Source: Collinsella aerofaciens | GTDB lineage: Bacteria; Actinomycetota; Coriobacteriia; Coriobacteriales; Coriobacteriaceae | Direction: 5' to 3' | Assembly: GCA_021639365.1 (NCBI GenBank) | Contig: JAJXHK010000002.1 | Coordinates: forward strand, 62,001 to 126,000 | Length of the DNA stretch: 64,000 nt | Shown: one piece after another, positions 1 to 7,758 of the stretch | How the letters are laid out: the number at the start of each line of letters is the position of its first letter | Position numbering within the stretch: position 1 is the first letter of the stretch | The notes under the pieces: generated by a model | What the model saw: the letters and a program-made list of their open reading frames with translations, nothing else | The model's database searches: none | What the model was told of the DNA's origin: nothing | Made by a program: the position numbers and the translations under genes

Positions 1-214
1 AACCCTCAAGCGCGGCCTCGGTGGGCACACTCACGCGCACGATATCGCAGCCAGCCTGCGCCAACGCACACACCTGCGCAAGCGTTGCCTGAGCATCAGC
101 GGTATCGGTGCAGGTCATGGATTGAACCACTACCGGCGCGCCGCCACCAATCTGCACGCCGCCCACATGCACGGGACGCGTCAGCTCGCGAGGCAAAGGA
201 TGGGATAAAGACAA
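1..214 (-). CDS. ispG: 4-hydroxy-3-methylbut-2-enyl diphosphate synthase, N-terminal part (cut by window edge)
   Basis: Only the first 71 codons are present; the gene runs off the left edge. The translation has the IspG N-terminal pattern: VHVGGVQIGGGAPVVVQSM, then TCTDT, then a stretch ending AGCDIVRVSVP, where the TIM-barrel domain begins. IspG is the Fe-S enzyme of the non-mevalonate isoprenoid pathway that reduces MEcPP to HMBPP. I chose the TTG start at 214 because an AGGGGAG ribosome site lies 8 nt upstream; a GTG at 223 sits too close to that site. It is the last visible gene of the pyrH-frr-uppS-cdsA-dxr-rseP operon, only 13 nt after rseP, and shares its pathway with dxr. Confidence 0.88.
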   Translation of the reverse strand, partial: MSLSHPLPRELTRPVHVGGVQIGGGAPVVVQSMTCTDTADAQATLAQVCALAQAGCDIVRVSVPTEAALEG

Positions 215-227
215 TCCAAACACTCCC

Positions 228-1589
228 CTACAGAATAAATCGAAGGATGTCGGAACGAAGCATATAGACAAACAGCAGCGCGAAGAGCGCGATGCCCACA
301 TAGCTCACAATCGTCTGGACCTTGAGCGGAAGCTCGCGGCCCGCAATCTTTTGAATGATCTCGATGACCAGCTTGCCGCCATCGAGTGGTGGGATGGGCA
401 GCAGGTTCATAAAGCCAAGCGAGAACGAAATGAGGGCGGCAAACGAAAGGAACGTAGCAGGGCCGGCAGCAGCAGCCTGTGAGGACATGACGCTAATACC
501 CACGATCGAGGAGGATTGATCGAGGATCTCCATCGTATGCTGCGGCTGGAGCAGGCGTAGCACGCCCTCAGCCGTCTGCGCAACATAGGAGAAGGAGAGG
601 CGCGCCGAGGTGATGGGATCCAAACGAACCACCTGCGTAGAGGCATAAACGCCCAGGCGTTCGTTCTCTTTGAGTGCGACCGAGGTCGAGCACTGCTTGC
701 CATCGCGCTCATACTCAATAGCAATATTGTCCTTACCGGCGGCCTTGCCGATGGCATCGTAGACATCCATCCAAGTGGAACATGAGACACCGTCAACCGA
801 AAGGATCGCATCACCGGCCTCGATACCTGCCTTGGCGGCAATAGACCCCTCGTCAACCTGACCGATCACGTTGGTATCCATCGGCACGGTGACACCCGCA
901 ATGGAATAGATGCTCATAAGGAGCAAAAAACCCGTCAAGATATTGACGATAATGCCCGCGAGCAGCATAAAGGCGCGCTTGAGAAAGCCTTGGCCAAGAT
1001 AGGTGTGCGAGCGCTCATGCGCAAGGAACTCGGCCTCGCCGCACGGCAGCTCCCACACATCGCCCTCGGCAGTCGCATGTTCGCGATCGAAACGGCGACC
1101 ATCAAAGGTGGTATAGCCTGCCGTATCTCGCGGCAACGTCTGATATTTGGTGGGATAGTAGCTCGGCGAGGGCTTCTCCCCTTCCTCATACCAGGGTGCG
1201 ATGGAGCCCCAGCCCAGCAAAAGGGCGCATGCCTCGAGCACATCCTCCTCGGAAAGCTCGAGCTCGACAGCAAGGTCGGCCACGGTCACGCGACCATGAC
1301 GATAGATAGCCGCGAGCACGCGATCGGAGCACGAGACATCGGTCGGATCCATACCGCAGATGGCAGCGTAGCCACCCAGCAGCAGCGGGGTCACGCCAAA
1401 CTTGGTTCCAATGCGACGCGACGTGTAATGGATGTCAAAGCGGCACGGCAGACCCAAAAAGAACTCGGTCACACGGACGCCGCAGGCACGCGCCGCCAAA
1501 AAGTGGCCGCCCTCGTGCAAAAACACGAGGACGGAAAGCATCAGCAAGCCCCAAAAGACCGATGAGAGAACACTCAGAACAGTATCCAT
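228..1589 (-). CDS. rseP: RseP-type site-2 zinc metalloprotease (M50) with an HTH-like insertion
   Basis: Membrane protease that cleaves substrates within the bilayer, usually anti-sigma factors or signal-peptide remnants. With the ATG at 1589, the zinc motif HEGGH is at residues 25-29 in the first membrane segment. A PDZ domain covers about 235-310, and the second metal motif NLLPIPPLDGG is near 395-405. Between the GGY motif (about 73-75) and the second membrane segment (from about 204) lie some 115 extra residues. Residues 88-135 of these read like a winged helix-turn-helix, followed by a Tyr/Pro-rich linker. Ordinary RseP loops here are shorter and lack such a fold. A TTG at 1604 would add five residues but has no spacing from its AAGGA. 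The gene follows dxr closely in the operon. Confidence 0.9.
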   Translation of the reverse strand: MDTVLSVLSSVFWGLLMLSVLVFLHEGGHFLAARACGVRVTEFFLGLPCRFDIHYTSRRIGTKFGVTPLLLGGYAAICGMDPTDVSCSDRVLAAIYRHGRVTVADLAVELELSEEDVLEACALLLGWGSIAPWYEEGEKPSPSYYPTKYQTLPRDTAGYTTFDGRRFDREHATAEGDVWELPCGEAEFLAHERSHTYLGQGFLKRAFMLLAGIIVNILTGFLLLMSIYSIAGVTVPMDTNVIGQVDEGSIAAKAGIEAGDAILSVDGVSCSTWMDVYDAIGKAAGKDNIAIEYERDGKQCSTSVALKENERLGVYASTQVVRLDPITSARLSFSYVAQTAEGVLRLLQPQHTMEILDQSSSIVGISVMSSQAAAAGPATFLSFAALISFSLGFMNLLPIPPLDGGKLVIEIIQKIAGRELPLKVQTIVSYVGIALFALLFVYMLRSDILRFIL

Positions 1590-1614
1590 AAAACGAAAAA
1601 GCAATCCTTATGGG

Positions 1615-2802
1615 TTAGGAACGGGTTGCGGCGAGCACCTGCGCAGCCTTTTCACGCGCCCACGCATCGATGTCGCGAAGCTGCTCAAACGAATCGACCG
1701 CCTGCATATCGTGGGCGTCCATGCAGGATTCCACGATGCGATCGATATCGGTAAAGCTGCAGCCATCGTGCAGGAAGGCATCGACGGCGACCTCGTTGGC
1801 GGCATTGAGCACGCACGGCATGGTGCCACCCGTCTTGCCGGCACGCTCGGCCAGTGCCAGACAGCGGAAGGTATCGTTGTCGGCAGCATCAAACGTGAGC
1901 TGCCCCAGCTCGCGGAAATCGATACGAGGCGCCGGGGTATCCCAACGCTCGGGATACGAGAACGCGAACTGGATGGGAATACGCATGTCGGAAGCACCGA
2001 GATGCGCCATCACGGAGCCGTCGGCGAACTCGACCATAGAGTGAATCTTGGACTGACGCTGCACGACCACGTTAATGAAGTCGAGGTCGCAGTTAAACAG
2101 ATGCATGGCCTCAATGCGCTCCAGGCCCTTGTTCATGAGGGTGGCGGAGTCAATGGTGATCTTGGCACCCATGGCCCACGTGGGATGCGCGAGGGCATCG
2201 GCACGCGTCACGCGATCGAGCTCGTCGCGCGTGCGGCCAAAGAACGGACCGCCCGAGCAGGTGAGCCAAATACAATGAGCCTCGCGCGGGTTCTCCCCCA
2301 GATAACACTGGTAAATGGCGGAGTGCTCAGAGTCGACTGGAATAAGCTGGCCCGGTTGCGCCAACGGCATAAGCAAGTCGCCACCGACGACGAGGGACTC
2401 CTTGTTGGCAAGGGCAAGGCGCTTATTCGAGGTCAAGGCCGCATGGCTCGCCTCGAGACCGGCGGCGCCCACAATAGCGACAAGCACGCAGTCGACATCG
2501 TCGCGACGCGCGAGCTCGCAAACCGCCTGCGCGCCAATGCCGAGCTTCGTTCCCTCGGGCAACTCCTGCAGCACGGCGTCATCGCCATGATCGACATCGG
2601 CCACGGCAACCGCCGGAACCGAGAACTCGCGGGCAGCGGCAACGAGCTCGGAGGTACTGGAGTTAACGGACAGCGCCGTCACCTGTAGGCGATCGGCATG
2701 CTGGCGGCACACATCAAGCGCCTGGGTGCCGATAGAGCCTGTACAGCCCAGGATGGCAACACGGAGACGTCCATCGGAGCCATACGTCGTCTGGAAGGAC
2801 AT
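1615..2802 (-). CDS. dxr: 1-deoxy-D-xylulose 5-phosphate reductoisomerase
   Basis: Cytosolic enzyme converting DXP to MEP with NADPH and a divalent metal, the first committed step of the non-mevalonate isoprenoid pathway. At 395 aa it has the family's usual length. The NADPH-binding loop GCTGSIG is at residues 19-25, NKES at 133-136, the metal-site VDSEHSA around 156-162, SGG at 183-185 and NKGLE at 224-228. All key residues appear present. The ATG overlaps the cdsA stop by one base (TAATG), which implies translational coupling. The neighbours uppS, cdsA, rseP and ispG group isoprenoid and membrane-lipid enzymes together, as in many bacteria. Confidence 0.97.
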   Translation of the reverse strand: MSFQTTYGSDGRLRVAILGCTGSIGTQALDVCRQHADRLQVTALSVNSSTSELVAAAREFSVPAVAVADVDHGDDAVLQELPEGTKLGIGAQAVCELARRDDVDCVLVAIVGAAGLEASHAALTSNKRLALANKESLVVGGDLLMPLAQPGQLIPVDSEHSAIYQCYLGENPREAHCIWLTCSGGPFFGRTRDELDRVTRADALAHPTWAMGAKITIDSATLMNKGLERIEAMHLFNCDLDFINVVVQRQSKIHSMVEFADGSVMAHLGASDMRIPIQFAFSYPERWDTPAPRIDFRELGQLTFDAADNDTFRCLALAERAGKTGGTMPCVLNAANEVAVDAFLHDGCSFTDIDRIVESCMDAHDMQAVDSFEQLRDIDAWAREKAAQVLAATRS

Positions 2803-3701
2803 TACAGCACGCCTCCGATCATCAGCAACAGCTGCGCGGTGATGCAGCCGAAGATAAGCGAATCGCTACGATCGAGCATGCCGCCGTGGCCAGGGATAAG
2901 GTTGCCGGAATCCTTGACGCCCACGCCACGCTTGATGCGCGACTCGATAAGGTCGCCGATAACGCCCAGAATGGACACAACCACGCCGCACAGCAGCGCA
3001 TAGGGCAGGCTGAGCTTGTAGAAGTGCGTCGCCCACAGGATGAGCCAAATCAAAACCGAGCCCAGGATGCCGCCGACAAACCCCTCCCAGCTCTTTTTGG
3101 GAGAAATCTTGGGAACCATCTTGTGCTTGCCGATACGGCTACCCACGATGTAGGCAAACGAATCGGAGACCCAAAGGGACGCGCAAACGCCCACTGAAAG
3201 CAGGGCACCGGCAAAACCGGGCACGGCATCGCGCAGCAGCACGATAGCCGACAGCATAAAGCCAGTGTAGATGGGACCCATGAGCGTCACGGCCACATCA
3301 GAGATGCGGGTACGCGGCGACCAGACATACCAAATGCCCACAGCGAGCATCAGGGCAAAAAGCAGGGCATTCAGCAACATCGAATCGCCCAACGCCGACA
3401 GCGGAAAGAGTACGGCGGCTGCGATACCCATGCGCTCGTTAGCCATCTTGCCATCGAGCCTTGTCATACGGAAAAACTCATAGCAGCAAAGACCGCTCAT
3501 GACAGAAACAAAGATGGCCGTGGGCACGATACCCAAAACCAGGCACAAGATAAAGACAACGGCGTAGACGATACCGGCGGCGGCACGGGTAATAAAGCCC
3601 GCAAGCCACGAACCGGTGCCATTCTTCGCTGCGGGCGCTCCCGCAGCGACAGCCTTGCGCTCAGATGTCTTGGGAGCAGTTGCCTTGGGACGATCGGACA
3701 C
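2802..3701 (-). CDS. cdsA: phosphatidate cytidylyltransferase (CDP-diglyceride synthase)
   Basis: Integral membrane enzyme making CDP-diacylglycerol from CTP and phosphatidic acid, the branch point of phospholipid synthesis. The 299-aa product has a hydrophilic Lys/Ala-rich N-terminus of about 30 residues, then about eight hydrophobic segments. The family signature lies at residues 254-284: SRIKRGVGVKDSG, then PGHGGMLDRSDS, with the metal-binding Asp residues intact. It starts 2 nt after the uppS stop and overlaps dxr by one base, so it sits inside the operon. The charged N-terminal tail is not conserved in the family and is probably cytosolic. Confidence 0.96.
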   Translation of the reverse strand: MSDRPKATAPKTSERKAVAAGAPAAKNGTGSWLAGFITRAAAGIVYAVVFILCLVLGIVPTAIFVSVMSGLCCYEFFRMTRLDGKMANERMGIAAAVLFPLSALGDSMLLNALLFALMLAVGIWYVWSPRTRISDVAVTLMGPIYTGFMLSAIVLLRDAVPGFAGALLSVGVCASLWVSDSFAYIVGSRIGKHKMVPKISPKKSWEGFVGGILGSVLIWLILWATHFYKLSLPYALLCGVVVSILGVIGDLIESRIKRGVGVKDSGNLIPGHGGMLDRSDSLIFGCITAQLLLMIGGVL

Positions 3702-3703
3702 GA

Positions 3704-4498
3704 TTAAGCCTCCTCGGTCTTGCTCAGACCACCAAACCTACGGTCACGGCCCTGATAGGCCAAAATGGCGTCGACAAGGCCCCAACGATCAAAGTCGGGC
3801 CAATAGGTATCGGTGACGTAGAATTCGGAATAAGCCACCTGCCACAGCAGATAGTTCGAAAGGCGCAGCTCACCAGAGGTACGAATCACAAGCTCAGGAT
3901 CGGGAAGGCCGGCGGTATAGAGATGGGAAGCCACCATGTCGTCATCAATTGCGGCAGGATCGATCTTACCGGCGGCAGCGTCGAGTGCAATCTGACGGAC
4001 AGCGCGGGTAATCTCGGCACGCGCGCCGTAGTTGACGGCAAGCGCCAGCGTCATACCGGTGTGATCGGCGCACTCGGCAAGACCGCGTTCAAAAACGTCG
4101 CGGGTCTTCTTGGGCAGCGCGGAAATGTCACCCAAAAAGACAACACGCACGTTTTCGCGCTTCAGAAGCGGCAGCTCGTCGATAAACGTCTTGGCAAACA
4201 GATGCATCAAGACGTTGACCTCATGCTGCGGACGGTTCCAGTTTTCGGTAGAAAACGCATAGGCAGAAAGCACGTCGACGCCCAGGCGCACGCAGGCGGT
4301 AATGATCTCGCGCAGCGAGACGATACCTGCCTTATGACCCTCGGTGCGTGCAAGACCGCGCGACGTGGCCCAACGACCGTTGCCGTCCATGATGCACGAG
4401 ATATGGTGCGGAATGTTATTGAGGTCAAGGTCGGAAAAACCGACGCCCGCAGGGGCGTCGGCAAAGTACTCGACCAGTTTATGCTCGTCGTATTGCAC
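3704..4498 (-). CDS. uppS: isoprenyl (undecaprenyl) diphosphate synthase
   Basis: cis-Prenyltransferase that condenses FPP with IPP to make the long-chain carrier lipid for peptidoglycan and polysaccharide export. Residues 37-44 read MDGNGRWA, the family hallmark carrying the catalytic Asp38, followed by GHKAG. AFSTENW and the C-terminal RTSGELRLSNYLLWQ and F-V-D-YWPDF motifs are also present. The 264-aa product has about 30 extra N-terminal residues relative to short homologues. Whether the chain made is C55 or another length cannot be read from the sequence. It lies one base after frr and two before cdsA, in the same operon. Confidence 0.96.
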   Translation of the reverse strand: MQYDEHKLVEYFADAPAGVGFSDLDLNNIPHHISCIMDGNGRWATSRGLARTEGHKAGIVSLREIITACVRLGVDVLSAYAFSTENWNRPQHEVNVLMHLFAKTFIDELPLLKRENVRVVFLGDISALPKKTRDVFERGLAECADHTGMTLALAVNYGARAEITRAVRQIALDAAAGKIDPAAIDDDMVASHLYTAGLPDPELVIRTSGELRLSNYLLWQVAYSEFYVTDTYWPDFDRWGLVDAILAYQGRDRRFGGLSKTEEA

Positions 4499-4499
4499 C

Positions 4500-5036
4500 T
4501 TAGATCTCCATGACCTCGGCTTCTTTTTCCTTCAGAAGCTCCTCGACCTTGGCGACATACTCATCGGTGTGCTTCTGGACCTTGGCCTGCTCGCGACGGA
4601 CATCGTCCTCGGTGAGCTCCTCATCGCGCTCGAGCTTATTGTTAAAGTCGCGACGGATGTTACGGATAGACACCTTGGCCTGCTCGGCGTACTCGCGGCA
4701 CTCCTTGACGAGCTCGCGACGGCGCTCCTCAGTGGGGGCCGGGAACGGCAGACGAACGACGGTGCCATCGGAGTTGGGGGTAATGCCCAGATCGGAAGCG
4801 CCGATGGCCTTGACGATAGCGTTGATGAGCGCCTTGTCCCACGGCTCGATGAGCAGCATGTGAGCCTCGGGGGTCTTGACGGCGGCAACCTGCGTGACCG
4901 GCGTGGGGACACCGTAATAATCGACGGTGATGTCGGACAGAATGTTGGCATTGGCGCGGCCGGTACGAACCTTGGAGAAGTTATGCTTGAGGGACTCGAG
5001 CGACTTGTCCATATGGGCGGTGATGTTCTCTGCCAT
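4500..5036 (-). CDS. frr: ribosome recycling factor
   Basis: Works with EF-G to split the post-termination 70S ribosome. The 178-aa product opens with MAENITAHMDKSLESLKHNFSK and continues with VRTGRANANIL, the conserved RTGRA region of domain I. PLPAPTEERR-like and C-terminal EKEAEVMEI segments complete the three-helix bundle. Length and motifs are normal. The gene is 2 nt from pyrH and one from uppS, matching the widespread pyrH-frr-uppS order. Confidence 0.97.
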   Translation of the reverse strand: MAENITAHMDKSLESLKHNFSKVRTGRANANILSDITVDYYGVPTPVTQVAAVKTPEAHMLLIEPWDKALINAIVKAIGASDLGITPNSDGTVVRLPFPAPTEERRRELVKECREYAEQAKVSIRNIRRDFNNKLERDEELTEDDVRREQAKVQKHTDEYVAKVEELLKEKEAEVMEI

Positions 5037-5038
5037 GC

Positions 5039-5761
5039 TTAATCCTCCTGATAGACGAGCGTGCCGACGGGCTCACCCGAAAGCGCGCGCTTGACGGTGT
5101 CCTCGCCATCGATGTTGAGGACCAAAATCGGCATACGGTTATCCTGACACAGTGCCGTAGCCGTGGAATCCATAACCTGCAGACCGCGGACGAGAACCTC
5201 GTGATAGGTAATCTTGTCAAAACGGACGGCATCGGCGCACTTGACGGGATCCTTGTCGTAGATGCCGTCAACCTTGGTGGCTTTAATCAGAATCTCGGCG
5301 CCAATCTCGCACGCACGAAGAGCCGCGGCGGTGTCGGTCGTAAAGTACGGATTGCCCGAACCGGCAGCGAAGATGACGACGTTGCCCTTGGACAGATGGT
5401 TGATAGCGCGGCGACGAATATAGGGCTCGCAGATCTCGTTCATCTGGATAGCGCTCATCACGCGGCAGGGAACATCGTTGTGCTCGAAGGCATCCTGCAG
5501 GGCGAGCGCGTTCATAACGGTTGCCAGCATGCCCATGTAGTCGGCCTGAGCACGCTCCATGCCACCGGCAGCGCCGGCCATGCCGCGGAAAATATTGCCG
5601 CCGCCGACAACGACGCCGACCTCATGGCCAACGGCGAGCAGCTCCTTGACCTGCTTGGCAAGATGGTCGGTAACCTTGGGGTCGATGCCATATTGGCCGT
5701 CGCCCATCAGTGCTTCGCCGGAAAGCTTAAGAAGCACGCGTTTATATCGGATGTCGGACAA
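5039..5761 (-). CDS. pyrH: uridylate (UMP) kinase
   Basis: Hexameric amino-acid-kinase-fold enzyme phosphorylating UMP to UDP. The N-terminus reads RVLLKLSGEALMG; VVVGGGNIFRG follows around residues 50-60, and the uridylate-binding region AAGSGNPYFTTDTAAALRA lies near 130-150. All are typical, at 240 aa. I infer a TTG start at 5761 because AAGGAGG lies six nt upstream. It is the first gene of the seven-gene operon running to ispG. The 59-nt gap upstream follows the tsf terminator and must hold the operon promoter, although no strong -35/-10 pair stands out. Confidence 0.97.
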   Translation of the reverse strand: MSDIRYKRVLLKLSGEALMGDGQYGIDPKVTDHLAKQVKELLAVGHEVGVVVGGGNIFRGMAGAAGGMERAQADYMGMLATVMNALALQDAFEHNDVPCRVMSAIQMNEICEPYIRRRAINHLSKGNVVIFAAGSGNPYFTTDTAAALRACEIGAEILIKATKVDGIYDKDPVKCADAVRFDKITYHEVLVRGLQVMDSTATALCQDNRMPILVLNIDGEDTVKRALSGEPVGTLVYQED

Positions 5762-5820
5762 AGCGATCCTCCTTTAATTAGACTCTCAATATGATAACAA
5801 AGGCTTAACGGGGAGCCATG

Positions 5821-5855
5821 AAAAAGCAGGCTGTGAGTAAAACCCACAGCCTGCT
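5821..5855 (-). terminator. intrinsic terminator of the rpsB-tsf operon
   Basis: On the minus strand an 11-bp perfect stem (AGCAGGCTGTG with its complement) and a 9-nt loop are followed by TTTTT. It lies 24 nt beyond the tsf stop and separates rpsB-tsf from pyrH. Confidence 0.92.
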
Positions 5856-5878
5856 CATTACCAGCTACAAGAGCTTAT

Positions 5879-6748
5879 TTACTCGCCACGGACCAGACGG
5901 TCAAAGGCAACGACGGTAATGGTGTCGCCGAGCTCCTTGGAGACCTGCTCAGCGTACTTCTTGATGGTGAGGGAGCTGTCCTTGATGAACTCCTGCTCGG
6001 TGAGCACGGACTGCTTGTAGAACTTCTCCAGACGGCCAACAGCCATCTTCTCCTGGATAGCCTCGGGCTTGCCGGACTCGGCAGCCTGGGCCATGTAGAT
6101 CTGCTTCTCGTGCTCGACGGTCTCGGCCGGAACCTGATCGCGGGTAGCGCAGATCGGTGCGACGGCGGCAACCTGAAGGGCAACGTCGTGAGCGAAGGTC
6201 TTGAAGGACTCAGCCTGAGCGGTCTCGGCCTTCTCGAAGGCGAACTCGACGAGGACGCCGATCTTACCACCCATGTGGATGTAAGAAGCGAGCGCGCCGT
6301 TCTCGGCCTTGCGGGCGGCGAAGCGGGAGATCTTCATGTTCTCGCCCATGATGTGAATCATCTCGGTGAGCTCGGAGGAAACGGTCTCCTCGCCCATCGG
6401 CTTCTCGAGCAGAGCGTCGACGTCAGCAGGCTCGGTGGTAGCGACAACCTCAGCGACCTTAGAAGCAAAGCCGGTGAACTTGGCGTTGGAGCCAACGAAG
6501 TCGGTCTCGCAGGAGAGCTCGAGCAGAGCGCCGGTCTTGCCATCCTCGGAGACGAACGCGGCGACAGCGCCCTCGTTGGTCTCACGGCCAGCCTTCTTGG
6601 CAGCCTTGGCAAGGCCGTTCTTACGCAGAACGTCGACAGCGGCGTCCATGTCGCCGTCAGCCTCGACGAGAGCCTTCTTGCACTCCATCATCGGGGAGTC
6701 GGTCATCTCGCGGAGCTGCTTGACCATAGCGGCGGTAATCTGGGCCAT
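5879..6748 (-). CDS. tsf: translation elongation factor Ts
   Basis: Guanine-nucleotide exchange factor for EF-Tu. The 289-aa product starts MAQITAAMVKQLREMTDSPM and carries the TDSPMMECKKAL signature at residues 16-27 in the N-terminal UBA-like domain. Two core dimerisation-type subdomains follow. The ATG at 6748 has AAAGGA six nt upstream; an in-frame upstream codon adding five residues has no such site. It is transcribed with rpsB (45-nt gap), the classic order, and is closed by the terminator just downstream. Confidence 0.97.
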   Translation of the reverse strand: MAQITAAMVKQLREMTDSPMMECKKALVEADGDMDAAVDVLRKNGLAKAAKKAGRETNEGAVAAFVSEDGKTGALLELSCETDFVGSNAKFTGFASKVAEVVATTEPADVDALLEKPMGEETVSSELTEMIHIMGENMKISRFAARKAENGALASYIHMGGKIGVLVEFAFEKAETAQAESFKTFAHDVALQVAAVAPICATRDQVPAETVEHEKQIYMAQAAESGKPEAIQEKMAVGRLEKFYKQSVLTEQEFIKDSSLTIKKYAEQVSKELGDTITVVAFDRLVRGE

Positions 6749-6793
6749 TGTGGTTCCTTTCAAAAAGATGAAAAAGAATTAACTAAGACTGAT

Positions 6794-7522
6794 TTACTCG
6801 GCCTTGGGCTCAGCGGCCATCTCGGCCTCGGAGACCTGCTCCTTGCCGGAGCCAGCGAGGCAGGCGTCAGCCATGAGCTCGCACATAAGGGTGACAGCGG
6901 AGATAGCGTCATCGTTGCAGGGGATGCCGTACTCGACCTCGTCGGGATCGGAGTTGGTGTCGATCAGAGCGACGACGGGGATGTTCAGGCGCTGAGCCTC
7001 CTTGATGGCGTTCTCCTCGCGCTTGGTGTCGATGACAAAGAGAGCCTGGGGCAGACCCTTCATGTCGCGGGCACCACCGAGGTTGGTCTGAAGCTTGGTG
7101 AGCTCCTTGCCGAGAACAGCCTGCTCCTTCTTGGGCAGAACAGCCATGCGGCCGTCCTCGACCATGGCCTCGAGCTCCTCCATGCGGTTGATGCGGGAGC
7201 GGATGGTGACGAAGTTGGTCAGCATGCCGCCGAGCCAACGCTGGTTGATGTAAGGCATGTTGGCGCGCTCAGCAGCGTTCTTGACGGCCTCCTGAGCCTG
7301 CTTCTTGGTGCCGACGAACAGCACGTTGCCGCCCTTGGCGACGTTCTTGACGAAGGTGTAGGCCTGGTCGGCGTCGAGGATGGTCTGCTTGAGGTCGAGG
7401 ATGTAGATGCCGTTGCGCTCACCGAAGATGAACGGCTTCATCTTGGGGTTCCAGCGACGGGTCTGGTGACCGAAGTGGCAGCCGGCCTCGAGCAGGGTGC
7501 GGATATTAATCTTGGTAGCCAT
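6794..7522 (-). CDS. rpsB: 30S ribosomal protein S2
   Basis: Small-subunit protein needed for late assembly and S1 binding. The N-terminus reads INIRTLLEAGCHFGHQTRRW, followed by NPKMKPFIFGERNGIYILDL, both diagnostic of S2. VGTKKQAQEAV and NQRWLGGMLTN follow. The 242-aa product ends in an acidic Glu/Ala-rich tail. AGGAGG lies close before the ATG. A strong promoter lies about 140 nt upstream, so the mRNA has an unusually long leader. Confidence 0.98.
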   Translation of the reverse strand: MATKINIRTLLEAGCHFGHQTRRWNPKMKPFIFGERNGIYILDLKQTILDADQAYTFVKNVAKGGNVLFVGTKKQAQEAVKNAAERANMPYINQRWLGGMLTNFVTIRSRINRMEELEAMVEDGRMAVLPKKEQAVLGKELTKLQTNLGGARDMKGLPQALFVIDTKREENAIKEAQRLNIPVVALIDTNSDPDEVEYGIPCNDDAISAVTLMCELMADACLAGSGKEQVSEAEMAAEPKAE

Positions 7523-7692
7523 GTTAAACCTCCTGTGGTTTGCCTCCGCGCGGGGTCATCCTCCAAAACCAACCCGGACATGTGCTACCAAAGCCCGGGC
7601 ACCACGGTATGAAGTAGCCGCGCGTGCGTGATAAAAACATGTTGCCGTGAAGCAACCCGATGAATGATAGCAGGATTGCTTCTTCCTGCCAA
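7523..7692 (-). promoter_or_regulatory. rpsB promoter and about 140-nt structured leader
   Basis: The promoter is TTGGCA (7687-7692), 17 bp, TATCAT (7664-7669), an excellent sigma-A match. Transcription should start near 7657, leaving about 135 nt before the ATG. The leader has a GTTGC/GCAAC hairpin followed by a short T-rich stretch and, further down, a CCCGG/CCGGG pairing. S2 autoregulates its mRNA in other bacteria. Whether this leader does so is inference. Confidence 0.72.
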
Positions 7693-7758
7693 CCCGCAAT
7701 CAAAACCACACACCTGAGTGCGGCATGGAGGGCATCCCTCTCAAAAAATCGCCGCGCG

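Noticed and set aside
6110..7612. 500-residue plus-strand frame over tsf and rpsB
   Set aside because: Antisense to two certain genes, compositionally biased, no domain.
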